A DNA stretch of 64,000 bases from Bacillus sp. V5-8f (GTDB lineage Bacteria; Bacillota; Bacilli; Bacillales; DSM-1321). The DNA is taken from positions 1 to 64,000 of the forward strand of contig NZ_PGUW01000021.1 in assembly GCF_002863565.1 (NCBI RefSeq), given 5' to 3'. Below, piece by piece: positions 1 to 8,634 of the stretch (position 1 is its first letter; every line of letters begins with the position of its first letter). The notes below the pieces were generated by a model. That model was not told the DNA's origin and made no database searches. It saw only the letters and a program-made list of their open reading frames with translations. A program made the position numbers and the translations under genes.

Positions 1-17
1 TTTTGTTAGTGAAGCCT

Positions 18-530
18 CTATTCAAGCAGTCCTCGCTTGGCTACTTCTTCTTTCGAATAAATAACCTGCATCGGGTTGCCACCGACAAAGGCTCCCTCCG
101 GCACGTCCTTGTTGACGAGCGTGCCTGCTGAAACAATAGCCCCATTGCCGATGATGACTCCTGGCAGAATCGTTGAGTTAGCGCCTATCATTACTTCATT
201 ACCGATATGGACCTCACCGAGCCGGTATTCCTTGATTAAATATTCATGGGCAAGAATGGTAGTATTATAGCCAATTACCGTATTTTTACCGACTGAAATT
301 TTTTCAGGGAACATGATATCCAACATAACCATAAGGGCAAAGGAAGTCTGCTCGCCAACTTTCATGCCGAGGAAGGTGCGATACATCCAGTTTTTCACTG
401 ACAAAAAAGGTGTATACCGCGCCAGCTGGATCACAATGAAATTTTTCACGACCTTCCAAAAAGGCACTGTCTTATAAACATGCCACAAGGAATTCTCACC
501 TTCTACAAAATGCCTTTCTGTGCGTCTCAT
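18..530 (-). CDS. yvoF: YvoF-like hexapeptide-repeat acyltransferase
   Basis: 170-residue protein. The C-terminal two thirds carry the imperfect hexapeptide pattern of left-handed beta-helix acetyltransferases (I/V/L-G-x4 turns such as [13 protein letters not shown] and a GGNPMQVI end typical of the CysE/LacA/maltose acetyltransferase superfamily). The acceptor is unknown. It is the last gene of the hprK-lgt-yvoD-ppaX-yvoF operon: its ATG overlaps the ppaX stop codon by 4 bases (ATGA), so it is translationally coupled. The same five-gene order occurs in B. subtilis, which supports the symbol. Function beyond 'acyltransferase' is not established. Confidence 0.85.
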   Translation of the reverse strand: MRRTERHFVEGENSLWHVYKTVPFWKVVKNFIVIQLARYTPFLSVKNWMYRTFLGMKVGEQTSFALMVMLDIMFPEKISVGKNTVIGYNTTILAHEYLIKEYRLGEVHIGNEVMIGANSTILPGVIIGNGAIVSAGTLVNKDVPEGAFVGGNPMQVIYSKEEVAKRGLLE

Positions 531-1180
531 CTCACTGTAACCCCAATGACCGTTATTAAATCGGACATGTGATCCAGGATATAGTCAGGTGCAAATTCCT
601 CCAGATAATCGCGGCCCTTCACTGTCCAGGCAACGCCAGCCGTCTGGGTGCCAGCGTTTTTGCCAGCAAGAATATCATGATAATTATCACCAACCATGAT
701 TGCTTCCGTAGGGGATGAATCCAAAGCATCAAGAGCCTTTAGAACAGGCTCAGGGTCCGGTTTGGCTTTTTCAACATCATCCAAGCACACAATCACTTCG
801 AAAAATTCATCCAGCCTGCTAAGTTTGAGACCTTTAAGCACTACATCCCGTTTCTTGGTGGTAACAATGCCAAGCTTATAACCTAGTTCATGCAATGCTT
901 TAATTGTTTCATATACACCTTCATACTGAGTTACCATTACATCATGGTTTTGGATATTATGCTCACGGTAGCGGGCAATCATTTCGTCTACCCGTTCAGG
1001 GTCGATTGAATAAAAAGTATCGTGCAATGGCGGCCCGATAAAAGGCAAGATATCTTCACGGGTATACTTATCCGGATAATAATGACTTAAAGTAGCCGTA
1101 AACGAAGCAATAATTAAATCGTTTGTATTGATCAAAGTTCCGTCCAGATCGAACAGCAATGTTGTAATCTTATTGCCCAT
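527..1180 (-). CDS. ppaX: Pyrophosphatase PpaX (HAD superfamily)
   Basis: 217-residue HAD-family phosphatase. The N-terminal nucleophile motif [10 protein letters not shown] is present, followed by the helical cap, the threonine and lysine of motifs II/III (IVTTKK, KPDPEP) and the acidic motif [11 protein letters not shown]. In B. subtilis PpaX hydrolyses the pyrophosphate released when HprK/P dephosphorylates P-Ser-HPr, which fits its place two genes after hprK. An in-frame start 33 bases upstream is possible, but the ATG at 1180 has AAAGGAAG at good spacing and gives the family's usual length. It overlaps the 3' end of yvoD by 11 bases. Confidence 0.93.
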   Translation of the reverse strand: MGNKITTLLFDLDGTLINTNDLIIASFTATLSHYYPDKYTREDILPFIGPPLHDTFYSIDPERVDEMIARYREHNIQNHDVMVTQYEGVYETIKALHELGYKLGIVTTKKRDVVLKGLKLSRLDEFFEVIVCLDDVEKAKPDPEPVLKALDALDSSPTEAIMVGDNYHDILAGKNAGTQTAGVAWTVKGRDYLEEFAPDYILDHMSDLITVIGVTVR

Positions 1181-2117
1181 AGGATGCTTCCTTTCTTTGG
1201 GATAAACTTGCACGCTTCCATAATAATCCTACAATTATGGTTAGTAATAAAGCAACGGAAAGCCTAATTAACAATAAAGGAAGGACGGGGATCCCGAGCG
1301 GAACGAAAATTAAGGTATCCTCCACAACGGCATGGCAGGACACCAAGAAGATAAACGCAAGGGTAATGTCCCTCTTGCTTACATTATCTTCCTTCACAGC
1401 TTGAATCATCACTCCAGCCCCATACGCCAGACCGATTGTCAACCCGGCAACTAGCGTCATGGAAGCATTTGGCTTCATTCCAAGAAACCTGGTAAACGGA
1501 GCGAGCCACCGGGAAAAAGCGTCAAGCCATTTTAAATCCTTCATGATTTGAATGACTACCATAAGCGGCACTACGATGATTGCCAGCTGTACAATCCCGA
1601 ATGCCGCCTTTTGGAGGCCGTATAGAAGGATGGCACCTAGCCCTTCTAGCTCAGGTGTGGCGGAACTAATAAATCCATACTGGGCAGTTTCACTTCCACC
1701 GTTCCAGACAAGATTGATGATAATAGCAGAAATAATTGCAAGGCCGATCCTTACTAACAAGATAATCCACAGCTTTACCCCGACTTTTAGGGCGACTCCT
1801 GATTCAATCAGCATATTGTGTGAAAATGACAACATAATAGCAATGATAAATACTTCTTTAACGGAAAGTTCTAGGGTAAGTATACCTGCTATACCCGCAT
1901 ATAAATTTAAAAAATTCCCCAAAACAAGCGGAATTGCCGCGTCACCTGGAAGGCCCAGCAATCCCATTAGCGGGGCAACCATATTAATAACCCAATCTAG
2001 CACCGGAGTATATTGTAGCACTGAAATGATTAACGTGATCGGGAAGATCACCTTTCCAAGTGTCCAAGTCGTGTTTAAGCCCGCAACCAAACCCTTTCTA
2101 ACCGAGTCCTTCATCAT
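1170..2117 (-). CDS. yvoD: YvoD, nucleoside-recognition (Gate) domain membrane protein
   Basis: 315-residue integral membrane protein with about eight hydrophobic segments and two copies of the SpmA/SpmB/NupC 'nucleoside recognition' Gate-type region (roughly residues 45-150 and 185-290). The transported or sensed substrate is unknown. It lies between lgt and ppaX in the hprK operon, as in B. subtilis. The start is ATG-ATG behind GGAGAAGGGG; either ATG may be used. The 3' end overlaps the ppaX start. Confidence 0.85.
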   Translation of the reverse strand: MMKDSVRKGLVAGLNTTWTLGKVIFPITLIISVLQYTPVLDWVINMVAPLMGLLGLPGDAAIPLVLGNFLNLYAGIAGILTLELSVKEVFIIAIMLSFSHNMLIESGVALKVGVKLWIILLVRIGLAIISAIIINLVWNGGSETAQYGFISSATPELEGLGAILLYGLQKAAFGIVQLAIIVVPLMVVIQIMKDLKWLDAFSRWLAPFTRFLGMKPNASMTLVAGLTIGLAYGAGVMIQAVKEDNVSKRDITLAFIFLVSCHAVVEDTLIFVPLGIPVLPLLLIRLSVALLLTIIVGLLWKRASLSQRKEASYGQ

Positions 2118-2145
2118 TCCCCTTCTCCCTTATTAGTGATCATTC

Positions 2146-2958
2146 TTATGATTCTAGGTATCTTTTATCTGCAAATCCCCTTACTCTTCTAATGACAATT
2201 AAAGCAATGGCTAAGATGATAAGGACAACAGATATCACCTGAGCCATGCGCAGGGTTTCCGTAAGCATCAAGCTGTCCGTGCGTAGGCCTTCGACAAAAA
2301 AACGGCCGACTGAATACCAAATCACATACCCAAGAAACAGCTCTCCCTGACGCAGATTCGCTCTCCTTAATAACAGCAGTATAATGACACCAATGATGTT
2401 CCACAACGATTCATACAAAAAAGTAGGGTGATAATATGAACCATTTATGTACATCTGGTTAATAATAAAGTCTGGAAGGTGCAGAGATTCCAAAAATGAC
2501 CTGCTGACTTCACCACCATGTGCCTCCTGATTCATGAAGTTGCCCCACCGGCCGATCGCCTGGCCAAGCAGGATGCTTGGCGCTGCAATATCCGCAATTT
2601 TCCAAAATGACAGCTTCTTTATCCTGGCAAAAACCACAGCTGTGGCAACAGAGCCAATAAGGGCTCCATGGATGGCGATACCGCCATGCCAAATTGCAAT
2701 CATTTCCCCCGGCCGCTGACTGTAGTAGTCCCAATTGAAGATCACATAATAGATCCTTGCACAAATAATGGCTATGGGCACCGCAAATAAAATCAAATCA
2801 ACGAATGTATCCTTGCTGAGCCCTCTTCGTTCAGATTCCCTTACTGCCAGGTAAAGCGCTAGCAGCACGCCAGCCCCGATAATGAGGCCATACCAGTGAA
2901 CCTGGAGCGGCCCAAGCTCGAAGGCTATGGGGTTTAAGGGCTTTATTCCTTCTTCCAT
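2146..2958 (-). CDS. lgt: Prolipoprotein diacylglyceryl transferase Lgt
   Basis: 270-residue, seven-helix membrane enzyme that transfers diacylglycerol from phosphatidylglycerol to the lipobox cysteine of prolipoproteins. Hallmarks seen: HWYGL near residue 21, the [10 protein letters not shown] loop near residue 90 and the Lgt signature [14 protein letters not shown] near residue 137 with the essential Arg and Asn. The last gene-proximal loop contains the second conserved arginine ([12 protein letters not shown]). It has a strong GAGGGAG ribosome binding site. Second gene of the hprK operon, 48 bases after hprK. The lipoprotein CccB in this same window is an expected substrate. Confidence 0.96.
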   Translation of the reverse strand: MEEGIKPLNPIAFELGPLQVHWYGLIIGAGVLLALYLAVRESERRGLSKDTFVDLILFAVPIAIICARIYYVIFNWDYYSQRPGEMIAIWHGGIAIHGALIGSVATAVVFARIKKLSFWKIADIAAPSILLGQAIGRWGNFMNQEAHGGEVSRSFLESLHLPDFIINQMYINGSYYHPTFLYESLWNIIGVIILLLLRRANLRQGELFLGYVIWYSVGRFFVEGLRTDSLMLTETLRMAQVISVVLIILAIALIVIRRVRGFADKRYLES

Positions 2959-3006
2959 TTATAGACTCCCTCTTTCCGTCTCATTCTTTTCAACCGCATT
3001 CAAGCA

Positions 3007-3942
3007 TTACAAATCCTCTATAGGACCCTCAGAAATAGCATAATTTAAACGCTCTGAAAATTGCTCCGCGGCGTTGACTCCCATCCGCTTTAAACGGAAA
3101 TTCATGGCCGCGACCTCGATGATGACAGCCAAGTTTCGTCCAGGACGCACAGGAACAGTCAATTTGGTGACTTCGGTATCGATGATTTTCATTGTTTCCT
3201 CATCCAGGCCAACCCGGTCGTACTGCTTGTTCTTTTCCCATAGCTCAAGATTGATCACAAGCGAGATTTTCTTATTACTGCGAACGGCACCGGCGCCAAA
3301 CAGGGTCATGACATTAATGATGCCTAGACCGCGGATTTCAAGGAGATGTTCAATCAGTTCCGGCGCATTGCCTACAAGCGTGTCCTGGTCCTCCTGACGG
3401 ATCTCAACACAATCATCCGCTACAAGCCTATGCCCCCGCTTGACTAATTCAAGGGCCGTCTCGCTCTTACCGACTCCGCTTTTTCCTGTAATCAAAACAC
3501 CGACTCCATAAATGTCGATTAATACACCGTGTACCGCCGTCGTTGGGGCAAGCTTACTTTCAAGGTAGTTGGTCAAATGGCTGAATAACCGGGTGGTTTT
3601 CATGTTTGACCTTAGTACCGGAACTGATTCACGTTCTGAAGCCTGAATCAATTCCTCTGGAACTTCCTGGCCACGGGAAACGATGATGCCAGGAGTGATA
3701 TCGGTGCACAGGCCCTCCATCCTGATTTTTTGCTCTGGCTCGCTCAGTTTGTCAAAAAAACTCATTTCCGTCATACCAAGCAACTGGACGCGTTCCGCCG
3801 GATAATAATCGAAAAACCCCGCAATCTCCAGACCCGGACGCGAAAGATCACTGGTGACGATGGGCCTATTAATTCCCTCTTCACCGCTAATGAGTTCTAA
3901 ACCAAAGGTATCCATAACATCTTTAATACGTACTTTTGCCAT
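3007..3942 (-). CDS. hprK: HPr kinase/phosphorylase HprK
   Basis: 311-residue bifunctional enzyme that phosphorylates and dephosphorylates Ser46 of HPr, the central signal of carbon catabolite repression in Firmicutes. Seen: catalytic His138 (AVHGV), Walker A GKSGVGKS at about residues 153-160, an acidic pair at 177-178 and the HprK signature [10 protein letters not shown] around residue 202, then the P-loop-proximal FGAGAV. Length equals the family norm. First gene of a five-gene minus-strand operon that ends at yvoF. The start has AGAGGGGG upstream. Confidence 0.97.
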   Translation of the reverse strand: MAKVRIKDVMDTFGLELISGEEGINRPIVTSDLSRPGLEIAGFFDYYPAERVQLLGMTEMSFFDKLSEPEQKIRMEGLCTDITPGIIVSRGQEVPEELIQASERESVPVLRSNMKTTRLFSHLTNYLESKLAPTTAVHGVLIDIYGVGVLITGKSGVGKSETALELVKRGHRLVADDCVEIRQEDQDTLVGNAPELIEHLLEIRGLGIINVMTLFGAGAVRSNKKISLVINLELWEKNKQYDRVGLDEETMKIIDTEVTKLTVPVRPGRNLAVIIEVAAMNFRLKRMGVNAAEQFSERLNYAISEGPIEDL

Positions 3943-4245
3943 TTATGTGAATCCCCCTCTTGGAGTTCTTTAGTAAAATCCACCGTTACTCAGCTTTGAA
4001 TAGGTAAAGGCAGAAAATTGCTGATAGGAAATCCCTATCACAAAGCAATCTACAACTTTCTCTATTTTAGCACTTTTTCTAACAGAACCAAATAAAGAAA
4101 CAAATTCCTTTTCATTTCCTGGATGTAGATGCCATCTGAATTTTATTTTTAGTAAGATGCTTCTTTTGGCCATTTGGCTTATATGATAATAGAGAAGATC
4201 ATGCCGGCAAATCATGATGCCAGCTTTGAAAGGAGAGATAGAACT

Positions 4246-4812
4246 GTGAAAATTATGCTTGATGCAGGACATGGATATCAAACCCCAGGGAAACGGTCTC
4301 CAGACGGTATGAAAGAATACGAATTTAATCGGGCAGTTGCAGCATATTCAAAATTGCTTTTGGACAAGTATAACGGAGTTGAAGTTTACTTCACCCATTC
4401 TGACACGGAGGATGTACCCCTCTTTAAAAGGATTGGCCGAGCAAATGCTATCGGTGCTGATGTGTTTATCTCCATCCATGCCAATGCTTTCGGCGATGGT
4501 TCATGGAACAAGGCCTGCGGGATTGAAACCTTCGTTCATACATCCAAACCAAAGCTAGCCCTGGCCCTTGCCAATAGTATTCAAAGCACCATGGCAGCCA
4601 TGACTGGGCTTCCCGACCGAGGCGTAAAAACCGCGAACTTCCAGGTTCTCCGCCAAACAAAATGCCCAGCCGTACTCGTAGAATGCGGATTTATGACCAA
4701 CCAACAAGAAGCCAAACTCCTCCAATCCGACAACTACCGCAAACTCTGTGCCAAAGCCATCACCACCAGCATTCTTTTGTGGGGTCAGTCCCCCGCCAAA
4801 GTAAAGCATTAA
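4246..4812 (+). CDS. Short N-acetylmuramoyl-L-alanine amidase (Amidase_3)
   Basis: 188-residue zinc amidase consisting of the catalytic domain only, without signal peptide or cell-wall binding domain. Metal ligands and catalytic residues are visible: MLDAGHGY (His), EYEFNRA (Glu), ISIHANAF (His) and VLVECGFMTN (Glu). The start is GTG at 4246 with AAAGGAGAG eight bases upstream; upstream in-frame ATGs have no ribosome site. The lack of a signal peptide and wall-binding domain resembles phage endolysins or mother-cell amidases such as CwlC. The last nine residues and the stop codon are encoded by a dispersed palindromic repeat (4781-4838), so the natural C-terminus has probably been altered. 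It faces the yvlB gene convergently. Confidence 0.85.
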   Translation: MKIMLDAGHGYQTPGKRSPDGMKEYEFNRAVAAYSKLLLDKYNGVEVYFTHSDTEDVPLFKRIGRANAIGADVFISIHANAFGDGSWNKACGIETFVHTSKPKLALALANSIQSTMAAMTGLPDRGVKTANFQVLRQTKCPAVLVECGFMTNQQEAKLLQSDNYRKLCAKAITTSILLWGQSPAKVKH

Positions 4813-4838
4813 AGCGGTGGGGGACTGACCCCCACCGC
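4781..4838 (+). repeat. Dispersed palindromic repeat, copy 1
   Basis: Two GC-rich palindromes, GGGGTCAGTCCCC and GGGGGACTGACCCCC, flank an 18-24 bp AT-richer core that contains AAAGTAAAGCATT. The same architecture recurs at 28137, 32970 and 47369, with half copies at 37787 and 46053. This copy covers the 3' end and stop codon of the amidase gene. Confidence 0.85.
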
Positions 4839-4875
4839 ACTGAAGCGTTCAAGTATATGGAGACTACCAGCATAA

Positions 4876-5976
4876 TTAGTTCACACTAATAGCCCCCGTT
4901 TTTGTATCAGCAAAGATATGGAGTACCTGTTCGGCAGTATGGCCGGTCTTAAAGGATAGAACCTTTTGAACCACTTCGTTTTTTTCTTCCACGACTTGAA
5001 TTCCGGGTAGATTGGCACTAAGGCCTCCGATATTGGACTTCAACTGTCCATATACAGCTGTCCCAGGTACAATGTTTACATATATTTTCCCAGTAACGGT
5101 TTTTGCATGAATATATTCCCCCTGGGCGGTAGGCAGATCGCACAATATATCGCCGGAAAATGACTGGACATCTACCTTATTTAAAAGTCCATCAGCCGCG
5201 ATTGTTCCGTTTAAGGTCTCGGCCTCCAGTTTTTCCAAGCTCGCATGTTCGATATGGATACCGCCATTAGCCGTCTCAAACTCGGCCGTTTTACCTAATA
5301 AGCGGTTAAAGCTTATGGAGCCATTAGCTGTCTTTGCCTTTATATTGTCAACTTTCAGATCAGCACCACAGATAGGGCCATTAAACGTCTTAACACTGAT
5401 ATTTTCATAATGCGCTTGTGGAACATAAATGTCCGCTTCTACCTTCAGAGTCTTTTGGCTGGAGGAAAAATGGAATGATTCTCTATCAACCTCACATAGA
5501 ACATGCCGCAAAAAGTTTTTCCTCGCTTCATCCTGATCTTTAACCCGGTACACCTTCGCTTTGCATTCCACCCTTAATTCCTGCTGGTCCCAAGGAATCA
5601 ATGTAGCTTTCCCATTTGCTATTTCTATATTGATTTCATTCAGATAAGCTTCACTATGATGGAAGATATGGGACATTTCTATAAAATGGCCAAAATTAAA
5701 GTCCAAATCCGCTTCCTTTAACTTTTTTATAGCACCGTCGATAAAATCCAGTATTTTTTCTGTTGAGGATTGAAGCTTTTTTTGAAAGGAAGCATTGAAT
5801 TTTTCATATGAATCTTCTTTTTCATCAACACGCAGAAGCTCTTGCATAAGAAGTTCTTCTTTTTGAGTGCTTACCTGCTCAGCCTTTTCCAATTCTTCCA
5901 ACAGGGCAAGTGCAGCATCAGCCGATAACTCGCCATCCTGGATCATTTGCAAAATCCGTTTCTTTTCCTCCTGCAT
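4876..5976 (-). CDS. yvlB: YvlB-like DUF4097 beta-helix protein
   Basis: 366-residue cytoplasmic protein. Residues 1-35 form the short helical DUF-type head seen in YvlB (KRILQMIQDGELSADAALALLEEL). Residues about 120-366 are the repetitive DUF4097 adhesin-like region, with regularly spaced GNGSI/ANGGI/LNGTI/FSGDI turns of a beta-solenoid. B. subtilis YvlB (365 residues) belongs to the sigma-W regulated yvlABCD operon near uvrAB; here the gene is also near uvrAB and has a sigma-W-like promoter, but yvlA, yvlC and yvlD are not adjacent. Biochemical role unknown; a cell-envelope stress function is inferred. Confidence 0.8.
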   Translation of the reverse strand: MQEEKKRILQMIQDGELSADAALALLEELEKAEQVSTQKEELLMQELLRVDEKEDSYEKFNASFQKKLQSSTEKILDFIDGAIKKLKEADLDFNFGHFIEMSHIFHHSEAYLNEINIEIANGKATLIPWDQQELRVECKAKVYRVKDQDEARKNFLRHVLCEVDRESFHFSSSQKTLKVEADIYVPQAHYENISVKTFNGPICGADLKVDNIKAKTANGSISFNRLLGKTAEFETANGGIHIEHASLEKLEAETLNGTIAADGLLNKVDVQSFSGDILCDLPTAQGEYIHAKTVTGKIYVNIVPGTAVYGQLKSNIGGLSANLPGIQVVEEKNEVVQKVLSFKTGHTAEQVLHIFADTKTGAISVN

Positions 5977-6031
5977 TTCCTATCCCCACCTTTACTATGT
6001 ATACACCTTTCTCAATCTCTATTCTTAAGTG

Positions 6032-6057
6032 TACGCAGAATAATGGTGAAAGTTTCT
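6032..6057 (-). promoter_or_regulatory. Candidate ECF sigma-W promoter of yvlB
   Basis: Reading the minus strand: AGAAAC, then 16 bases beginning TTTC, then CGTAC. The sigma-W consensus is TGAAAC-16/17-CGTA, so only the first base of the -35 element differs. It would start transcription about 50 bases upstream of the yvlB ATG. Confidence 0.65.
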
Positions 6058-6282
6058 TATTGATTTCCGCTAGAAACAAACAAGCATAACATTTTACCGT
6101 CTTCCGACAAGGGAATTCGACAATATTTTCCCGGGAAATGTTAGAGAATTTGTAGATATTTTTTCTTTTCCACTATTTAGAAACACTCATGAAAATTACA
6201 CACTTTACCCTTATCCCGATCACCAAACTGTTTAATGGGGAAAGTGAGAGACAAGGCTATTTAAAAAGACACCAAAATTAAA

Positions 6283-6310
6283 AATGACTGGGGTTGAGCC
6301 CACAGTCATT
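6283..6310 (-). terminator. Rho-independent terminator of the 6.4-8.1 kb chemoreceptor gene
   Basis: Stem AATGACTG/CAGTCATT with an inner GGG/CCC pairing, followed on the minus strand by TTTTTAATTTT. It lies about 60 bases after the chemoreceptor stop codon. Confidence 0.8.
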
Positions 6311-6370
6311 CTAGTAACTTATTGAAATTCCATATGCTAAACATGCGTTTTTTCTTTTCGATTGCTAAAA

Positions 6371-8062
6371 TTATAATTTGAACCGCGCCACCAATTTTTG
6401 AAGGTTTTCCGCTAATACTTCCAGACTTTGGGCACTTGCGGACACTTCTTCAATGGCTGCTACATTTTCCTCCGTTCCTGCGCTCACTTGCTGTGTAGAA
6501 GCTACACTTGTTTCTGCAATTGTTTGGACATGATCGATTGCCTTCAGAATTTCACCGCCTAAGCCCTGTAAGTCCAAAATAGCAGAAGACACATCTTGAA
6601 CTTGGCTAGTGACAGCTTCAATCGATGTCTGGATTTGTTTAAAGGCTACATCTGCTCCCTCTGTGAATGTTAAGCCCTCATCTGTGTTTCTATTTTGCTC
6701 TTCCATTGATACAACAGCCTGATCTGTTTCATCCTGAATTACCGTAATCATCTCTGTAATCTGTTCGGCAGATTTTCTTGATTCCTCAGCCAGCTTTCGG
6801 ACTTCATCAGCCACAACCGCGAATCCTTTTCCATGTTCTCCAGCTCTTGCTGCTTCAATGGCCGCATTTAAAGCCAGCAGATTTGTCTGATCCGCGATTT
6901 GAGTAATCACACCTACAATATTATTTATTTCCTTTGAACGCTGACCAAGTGAGCGTATGACGGAAGCAGTGTTTGTAACTGATTGATTTATATTTCTCAT
7001 TTGTTCCACTACTTTTGTTATAGAAACCGCTCCTTCTTCAGTCAAGCTTTTCGCGTTCTCGGCAGACACATACATCTGATTGCTGCTTACAGAGATGCTC
7101 TCCATTCCATCTGACATCTTGTTCATAGAAGATTGAACATCGTTGAAATATTGAAGCTGGGTTTGCACTCCCATGGCGTTTTCATTAATGAGATGGGCAA
7201 TTTCTTCACTAGCGGAAGAGCTTTCTTGAGAACTAGCACTCAACTGCTCACTACTTGCAGCTAACTGAGTGGATGAGACATGCACTTCTGAAACTACTGC
7301 ATGTAAATCACTCACCATTTGATTAAAAGCTGCTCCAAGCTCTTGAATTTCATCCTTGGTTTTCATTTCAATTCTTTCTGTATTTAGGTCTCCGCTAGCT
7401 ACACTCTTCATAGAAGCTACAAGCTTTCGAACCGGCCTTGAAATCTGGTCGCTAATCCATAACGCAATACCGATGCCGATAAAAATAGCAATAAGTAAGA
7501 TTATAAGTGTACTGACTTGTACTGACTTTACCGTTTTACTCGCAGCTTCCTTCCCCTTCTCTAAGCCCTCTTTCTGAAAGGTTTCCAATTCTAAAAGAAC
7601 TTGTGTAAAGGCAGCAGTAACTTCTGGGGATGACGTGTTCATGATGTTTTGATAACCACGTTCATCTCCGCTTTCCTTATATTTTAATGCATCTGAAATC
7701 ATATTATTATACTCTTGATTGACTTTAGAAATATCTTGCACAAGGGCCTTGCCCTTCTCGGAATGAGATGTTTCCTCCAACTGTTGAAGTAAGCTGCTGA
7801 ATTTCTTCCTGGAGCGTTCATATTGTTCTATGTATTTTTCGTCTTCTGAAATGACAAATCCTCGGACATTAAGGGTCTGATTCGTCATTTCCTGTTTTAA
7901 GTCTTTCGCTAACAGCAGCTTTGTAACACGGTTATCTATGAGAGCCTTATACTCTGAATTAATGTTGGATAATGCAGTGCTTGCCACACCGCCCACAATA
8001 CCAAGCAATAACAAAATTACGACAAACCCGCCAATCAACTTTTTACGAATAGTCAATTTCAT
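6371..8062 (-). CDS. Methyl-accepting chemotaxis protein (riboswitch-controlled)
   Basis: 563-residue chemoreceptor. One membrane helix near residues 10-30, an extracytoplasmic domain of about 150 residues that looks like a four-helix bundle, a second helix near 185-205, a HAMP domain, and the conserved signalling hairpin ([20 protein letters not shown], then [15 protein letters not shown]). The ligand is not predictable. The ATG at 8062 is preferred over one three codons upstream because GGTGAGGG then sits at normal distance. A c-di-GMP-I riboswitch with a terminator lies 5', so expression should depend on intracellular c-di-GMP. No che genes adjoin it. Confidence 0.92.
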   Translation of the reverse strand: MKLTIRKKLIGGFVVILLLLGIVGGVASTALSNINSEYKALIDNRVTKLLLAKDLKQEMTNQTLNVRGFVISEDEKYIEQYERSRKKFSSLLQQLEETSHSEKGKALVQDISKVNQEYNNMISDALKYKESGDERGYQNIMNTSSPEVTAAFTQVLLELETFQKEGLEKGKEAASKTVKSVQVSTLIILLIAIFIGIGIALWISDQISRPVRKLVASMKSVASGDLNTERIEMKTKDEIQELGAAFNQMVSDLHAVVSEVHVSSTQLAASSEQLSASSQESSSASEEIAHLINENAMGVQTQLQYFNDVQSSMNKMSDGMESISVSSNQMYVSAENAKSLTEEGAVSITKVVEQMRNINQSVTNTASVIRSLGQRSKEINNIVGVITQIADQTNLLALNAAIEAARAGEHGKGFAVVADEVRKLAEESRKSAEQITEMITVIQDETDQAVVSMEEQNRNTDEGLTFTEGADVAFKQIQTSIEAVTSQVQDVSSAILDLQGLGGEILKAIDHVQTIAETSVASTQQVSAGTEENVAAIEEVSASAQSLEVLAENLQKLVARFKL

Positions 8063-8138
8063 ACTTTCCATCCCTCACCTAAAATTTTACTTAGTTTTGT
8101 ATGATTCTTTCATTCCCTTTTTACTTCTTTTTCCAAAT

Positions 8139-8178
8139 AAAAATGGCTAGTTCCAACGATTATTGGAATAGCCATTTT
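8139..8178 (-). terminator. Terminator hairpin of the chemoreceptor riboswitch
   Basis: Long stem AAAAATGGCTA/TAGCCATTTTT with inner TTCCAA/TTGGAA and a 6-base loop, followed on the minus strand by ATTTGG. Immediately 3' of the aptamer, the bases GAATAGCC can pair with GGCTATTC of the stem's 5' arm, giving a mutually exclusive antiterminator. Confidence 0.85.
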
Positions 8179-8195
8179 TGGTTATAGGGCTATTC

Positions 8196-8280
8196 GGCGG
8201 CCTGGCGATCATAGTTCATTGACAGAACCTTAGACCCATAGCTTTGCGTCCTCACTTTTCAATGAGTTTGCCTTTATCGT
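8196..8280 (-). promoter_or_regulatory. Cyclic di-GMP-I (GEMM-I) riboswitch upstream of chemoreceptor gene
   Basis: On the minus strand: AAAGGCAAACTC, a GAAA-tetraloop hairpin (CTCATT-GAAA-AGTGAG), the near-invariant GGACGCAAAGC, GGGTCTAAGG, and a second helix ending CTATGATCGCCAGG and GCC. These are the hallmark GEMM-I elements: tetraloop and receptor, GACGCAAAG ligand pocket and terminal GGC/GCC pairing. The downstream terminator (8139-8178) forms the expression platform. Whether ligand turns expression on or off cannot be read safely from the sequence. Confidence 0.9.
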
Positions 8281-8609
8281 ATCGTTCGTCAAAAAATCAA
8301 TATTCCCCCTCGCTAATAGATAATAATTCCTATGAAAATATACCCAGATACAAATATATGTAAACCATATCCAAAAAAATTTTTTTGTACAAATTATTTG
8401 CTTGATTTATTGATATTTTACGATCTTTTAATAAGCGGAGAATGTAAACATAACAAGACAAGGAATGAGTAATTCCGGTTACAGGGAGGATATTAAGAGT
8501 TACACGGATTGAAAACTGTTTTTTGTAGAAGGGCGAAAAATATTGTGTACTGAATAATACTTTTTTATTGGAAGTTTTCCCAGCTTCAAATTTCACTTCA
8601 ACCCAAATA

Positions 8610-8633
8610 AAGCAGGCCGATTTCGGCCTGCTT
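8610..8633 (-). terminator. uvrA terminator
   Basis: Perfect stem AAGCAGGCCGA/TCGGCCTGCTT starting one base after the uvrA stop codon. The stretch 8281-8610 between riboswitch and this hairpin holds only AT-rich leader and promoter sequence; no credible gene was seen there. Confidence 0.8.
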
Positions 8634-8634
8634 A

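Noticed and set aside
1552-2136. Plus-strand open frame of 194 codons
   Set aside because: Antisense to yvoD, whose membrane-protein sequence and operon place are clear; no start signal.
8330-8596. Minus-strand frame of 88 codons between uvrA and the riboswitch
   Set aside because: Low-complexity AT-rich sequence without start signal; more likely the riboswitch promoter region.
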